In this document: one piece after another, positions 61,573 through 64,000 of the stretch
Position numbering within the stretch: position 1 is the first letter of the stretch
Layout: each line of letters begins with the position of its first letter
Source: Prauserella halophila
GTDB lineage: Bacteria; Actinomycetota; Actinomycetes; Mycobacteriales; Pseudonocardiaceae
DNA: 64,000 nt
Assembly: GCF_024171895.1 (NCBI RefSeq)
Contig: NZ_JAMTCQ010000010.1
Coordinates: 372,001 to 436,000, forward strand
Reading direction: 5' to 3'
Position numbers and translations under genes: made by a program
The notes under the pieces: model-generated
The model's input: the letters and a program-made list of their open reading frames with translations, nothing else
Databases searched by the model: none
Told to the model about the DNA's origin: nothing

Positions 61573-62433
61573 TCAGGAACCGCAGTGGCCGAAGTTGCTT
61601 GCGAACGACTTGCCGCCGACAGCGCCGCCCCACTTGACGCACTGGTTCGCGGCCTGCGCCTTCACCGGGCCCGCGTAGTAGCTGAACTGGCCCCGGTCGC
61701 GCTTGCGGTTCTGCCCCTGGACCTCGAGGAACGACACCGTCCAGCTGGCCTTGCCGATGTTGGTGTTCTTGATCGTGGTGACGCAGTTCTTGCCGGTGTT
61801 CGTGTTGTACATCAGGTACACGCGGCCGTTGCCGTCCAGGCCCCGCTGGTTGATCACCTTGAAGCCGTTGCCGCAGATCTCCTTGGGCGTGTACGGGTTG
61901 GATCCGCCACCGCCACAGTTCTTGCTCGTGAAATCGGTCTTGGTGAAGTACGGGACGTTCCTGCCGCCGAGGACGACGCGCTTGGCCGAGCCGTAGCGGC
62001 GCTGTTCGAAGTGCAGGTGCGGACCGGTCGAACCGCCCGTGTTGCCGACGCGGCCGATCCGGGTGCCCGCGTTGACCTTCTGGCCCACGCTGACGCCCTG
62101 CGAGTACAGGTGCGCATACCGGGTCGTCCAGCCGCCGCCGTGGTCGATCTCGATCCACTTGCCGTAGCTGGTGCTGCCCTCATTGGCGACCCGCTTGACG
62201 GTGCCCGATGCGGACGCGAGAACCGGAGTCTTCCAGATGCCGGATTTCTGGAAGTCGACGGAGTTCTCGGGACTGTGATCCCGCCACGTGGCCGCGGTCG
62301 CGGTGTATCCGCACTTGAACGGCATCTTGAATGCCGGCGCCGCGGACGCCTGGCCTGCGCCGACCGACACCAGCGTGGCGGTCGCCGCGACGGCGACGGC
62401 CCCGATGGCCGCCGAGATCTTACGGAACTTCAT
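61573..62433 (-). CDS. Secreted M23 peptidase with SpaA-like C-terminal domain
   Basis: The 286-residue protein has a signal peptide (1-32, ending GQASA). A LytM/M23 domain has WRDHSPENSVDFQK (His...Asp zinc ligands), IEIDHGGGWTTRYAHL and the second site STGPHLHFEQRRYG (HxH). From about residue 190 it continues with ICGNGFKVINQRGLDGNGRV and NTGKNCVTTIKNTNIGKA, which resembles spore-associated protein A. It probably cleaves peptidoglycan cross-links or similar peptides outside the cell. AGGAGAG precedes the ATG. Confidence 0.9.
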   Translation of the reverse strand: MKFRKISAAIGAVAVAATATLVSVGAGQASAAPAFKMPFKCGYTATAATWRDHSPENSVDFQKSGIWKTPVLASASGTVKRVANEGSTSYGKWIEIDHGGGWTTRYAHLYSQGVSVGQKVNAGTRIGRVGNTGGSTGPHLHFEQRRYGSAKRVVLGGRNVPYFTKTDFTSKNCGGGGSNPYTPKEICGNGFKVINQRGLDGNGRVYLMYNTNTGKNCVTTIKNTNIGKASWTVSFLEVQGQNRKRDRGQFSYYAGPVKAQAANQCVKWGGAVGGKSFASNFGHCGS

Positions 62434-62609
62434 GACTCTCCTCGCTTCAACAGGTTGATGAGACGTGAATCGGTGACGACGGGATTGAACGAGCAGGTGT
62501 GGTTCCGGTCGTCCGGACCCGTGGGAGGGTCTCGCCGGTTCCCGCGTTCAGAAATCGAAATCGATGCGCACTCCGCGTGCGGCCGCTGCGTTCGGCGCGG
62601 CCTGCGTGA

Positions 62610-63530
62610 TCATTGCGTCCGTTGGTATCCCTCCCAGGTGCGGATCGGCTCGACCTTGGGCCCGTAGTCGGGCAAGTCGTTGGCGAGTCCGTTCTTGCCG
62701 AGGTAGTAGTCGCCGGTCTGTGCGCGGGCGGTTTCGGACTGGTCCGGGTCGCCGAGCGCAACGGCGTGGATGTGCGGACCCCAGTTGCCCTGCGCGGGCG
62801 AGCGGTACCAGGCGGCGAATCCGACCTCGCGCATCGCGCGCACGACCTCGGTGCGCTTCTGCCTGCTCATCCCGTCGACGTACAGATCGACCGCGCCGCC
62901 GCCGTCATGGGTGCCGGCCGAGGTCGGGTCGCCGCCCGGGTTGTACGACCCCTGCTCGACGTCGAACGTCACGCCGGTCAGCCGTTGCGATTCGAGCAGC
63001 ATCTCCTTGGTGCGCTTGTTGAACGTCGCGCCGTCCAGCGTCACGCGCGTGCCGGGGCGCACGATGTGGGTGACGTCGAAGGCGTGGTCGCCGAGCGCCG
63101 TCAGGGAACGGTGACCGGGGATGCCGTTGGCGGCGAGGCCTTCGTAGCCGAGCGAACGCTGGAACGCGGAGTAGGCGCCGAGGGTGGCGGTGCCGTAGTG
63201 GCCGTCGACGTATCGCCGCTCGAGGACGCCGCGTTCGGCGAGCTCGAGCTCGACCTTCTTGACGTGCTCGGCCGCCCCGCCGGTGAGGGTCTGGTCCGGT
63301 CGCTGCGGGTCGATCTGCGCGGCCTCGAGGACCGCTGCCATGTTCACCTTCGGCAGCTCCGCGGGTCCGGCTGCGGCGGCACCGCCTGCCGCAGCCGCGC
63401 CGCCGCCTCCGGCCGTGAGACCGGGGTTGCCGGCGGCCGCGTACACCGGCAGGACGGCCAGCACCGCCGCCGCGGCGAGGCCGGTCACCGACGTCGGCAC
63501 CAGTCTCGTGGTGCGGCGCTTCGCTTTCAT
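62610..63530 (-). CDS. Secreted peptidoglycan-binding / M15-like peptidase
   Basis: The 306-residue protein has a signal peptide (1-32) and a Gly/Ala linker. A peptidoglycan-binding-like repeat has GVLERRYVDGHYGTATLGAY and FQRSLGYEGLAANGIPGHRS. The M15-type zinc site reads SAGTHDGGGAVDLYVDGM (H-x6-D) with the last ligand in WGPHIHAVALGD. It probably trims or cleaves peptidoglycan stems. ATG 63530 follows AGAGGAAG. It lies 176 bp upstream of the M23 gene on the same strand; the two may act together in wall remodelling. Confidence 0.87.
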   Translation of the reverse strand: MKAKRRTTRLVPTSVTGLAAAAVLAVLPVYAAAGNPGLTAGGGGAAAAGGAAAAGPAELPKVNMAAVLEAAQIDPQRPDQTLTGGAAEHVKKVELELAERGVLERRYVDGHYGTATLGAYSAFQRSLGYEGLAANGIPGHRSLTALGDHAFDVTHIVRPGTRVTLDGATFNKRTKEMLLESQRLTGVTFDVEQGSYNPGGDPTSAGTHDGGGAVDLYVDGMSRQKRTEVVRAMREVGFAAWYRSPAQGNWGPHIHAVALGDPDQSETARAQTGDYYLGKNGLANDLPDYGPKVEPIRTWEGYQRTQ

Positions 63531-63841
63531 CGCTTCCTCTTCCAGCTGTGGTGTGTTCTTGCTGGAACGAAGAGTGGCGAACACGACCCGTGTCCGGAAC
63601 GCGTTCGGCGATCCTCCTGACGCCGTATGACACCGGTTGACAGTTCCGGGATCCGCCCGTTTCCGTGCAAAATAGCTGGTCAGGACCGTATGGCAGCCGG
63701 GGTCGGTAGGAGGTCGAGCGCCGCATCGTGTGACGCTCCGGGCGCCCGCCGAAGTCCGGGACGTGATTTTTGACAGATCGGCAACCGCTGCGGGGTAGCC
63801 GGCGTCACACTCGCAGACGCTCGAGAAGGAGGACCTGAGCC
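63531..63841. other. Divergent promoter region
   Basis: It holds the promoters for the M15-like gene (minus) and the regulator at 63842 (plus). I see no gene, no clear operator and no recognised riboswitch. Confidence 0.45.
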
Positions 63842-64000
63842 GTGTCCGATGCCGAAGGTGAGCAGAGGTCGCCTGCGCTCGAGGAGTTCATGGCGGAGCT
63901 GAAGCGACTCAGACAGCAGGCGGGGAATCCGTCGTTTCGCAAGATGGCCGAGCTCTCGGGTGCGGTGTCGCACGCGACGCTCCATCTGACCGTGACCGGG
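63842..64000 (+). CDS. XRE-like helix-turn-helix protein, N-terminal part (runs off window)
   Basis: GTG 63842 follows AGGAGG. The 53 visible residues include FMAELKRLRQQAGNPSFRKM and AELSGAVSHATLHLTVTG, the actinobacterial AGNPS.RKMAEL helix-turn-helix often fused to NB-ARC, TPR or WD40 domains. The remainder is outside the window, so the full architecture is unknown. Confidence 0.75.
   Translation, partial: MSDAEGEQRSPALEEFMAELKRLRQQAGNPSFRKMAELSGAVSHATLHLTVTG

Overview
The window is high-GC actinobacterial DNA, most likely from a member of the Pseudonocardiales (Saccharomonospora/Prauserella/Amycolatopsis-like). This rests on very GC-rich third codon positions, many GTG starts, mycothiol synthase, GlnR, PhoU-Pst and a run of genes that, as I recall it, matches Mycobacterium tuberculosis Rv0823c to Rv0814c (dus, LCP protein, phoU, pst, mshD, glnR, lmeA, thioredoxin, rhodanese, sseC). 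That run forms the backbone of positions 21-44 kb. Other modules are inserted between its members: a TetR/SDR pair, a cobalamin-uptake operon and a GGDEF gene.

Left part (1-7.2 kb): the end of an ArsR gene coupled to an AHSA1-type protein; an orphan BrnA antitoxin preceded by a frameshifted BrnT toxin remnant; a LuxR-type two-component system whose sensor N-terminus is split over several frames; a DUF998 protein; and a divergent MFS/ArsR pair with two matching palindromic operators.

Positions 7186-11208 are a genomic island integrated in the 3' end of a tRNA-Lys gene, bounded by 52-bp direct repeats. Its integrase and XRE-type regulator are pseudogenes, but a low-GC 627-residue gene of unknown function with a C-terminal membrane anchor is intact. 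This is the strongest candidate here for an undescribed system. The left end of the island is non-coding and rich in inverted repeats.

Positions 11-21 kb hold small membrane proteins, a flavin reductase, a large LuxR-family ATPase regulator, a DMT transporter, a SodC-like secreted protein and an erythromycin-esterase-like protein. Positions 21-44 kb hold the backbone: dusB, HxlR, GGDEF, a 1304-residue LCP protein, phoU and pstSCAB with PHO boxes, then TetR/SDR, btuFCD behind a cobalamin riboswitch, mshD, glnR, lmeA, and a sulfur cluster preceded by a leaderless Cys-containing leader peptide.

Positions 44.5-52.5 kb encode a complete polyol pathway: a SorC regulator, a zinc polyol dehydrogenase, a binding protein, two permeases, an ATPase and xylulokinase. 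The likely route is arabinitol or xylitol to xylulose to xylulose 5-phosphate. The right part (52.7-64 kb) holds LtrA, a 35-residue peptide gene behind a structured leader, an ECF sigma factor with its YCII partner, cytidine deaminase, AraC, VOC and F420-type proteins, a UvrA-like ABC ATPase, and a cell-wall cluster with M23 and M15-like peptidases.

A family of short tandem repeats with a 21-bp period (about two helical turns) sits in at least nine intergenic regions, usually just downstream of a gene. I do not recognise it as a described element.
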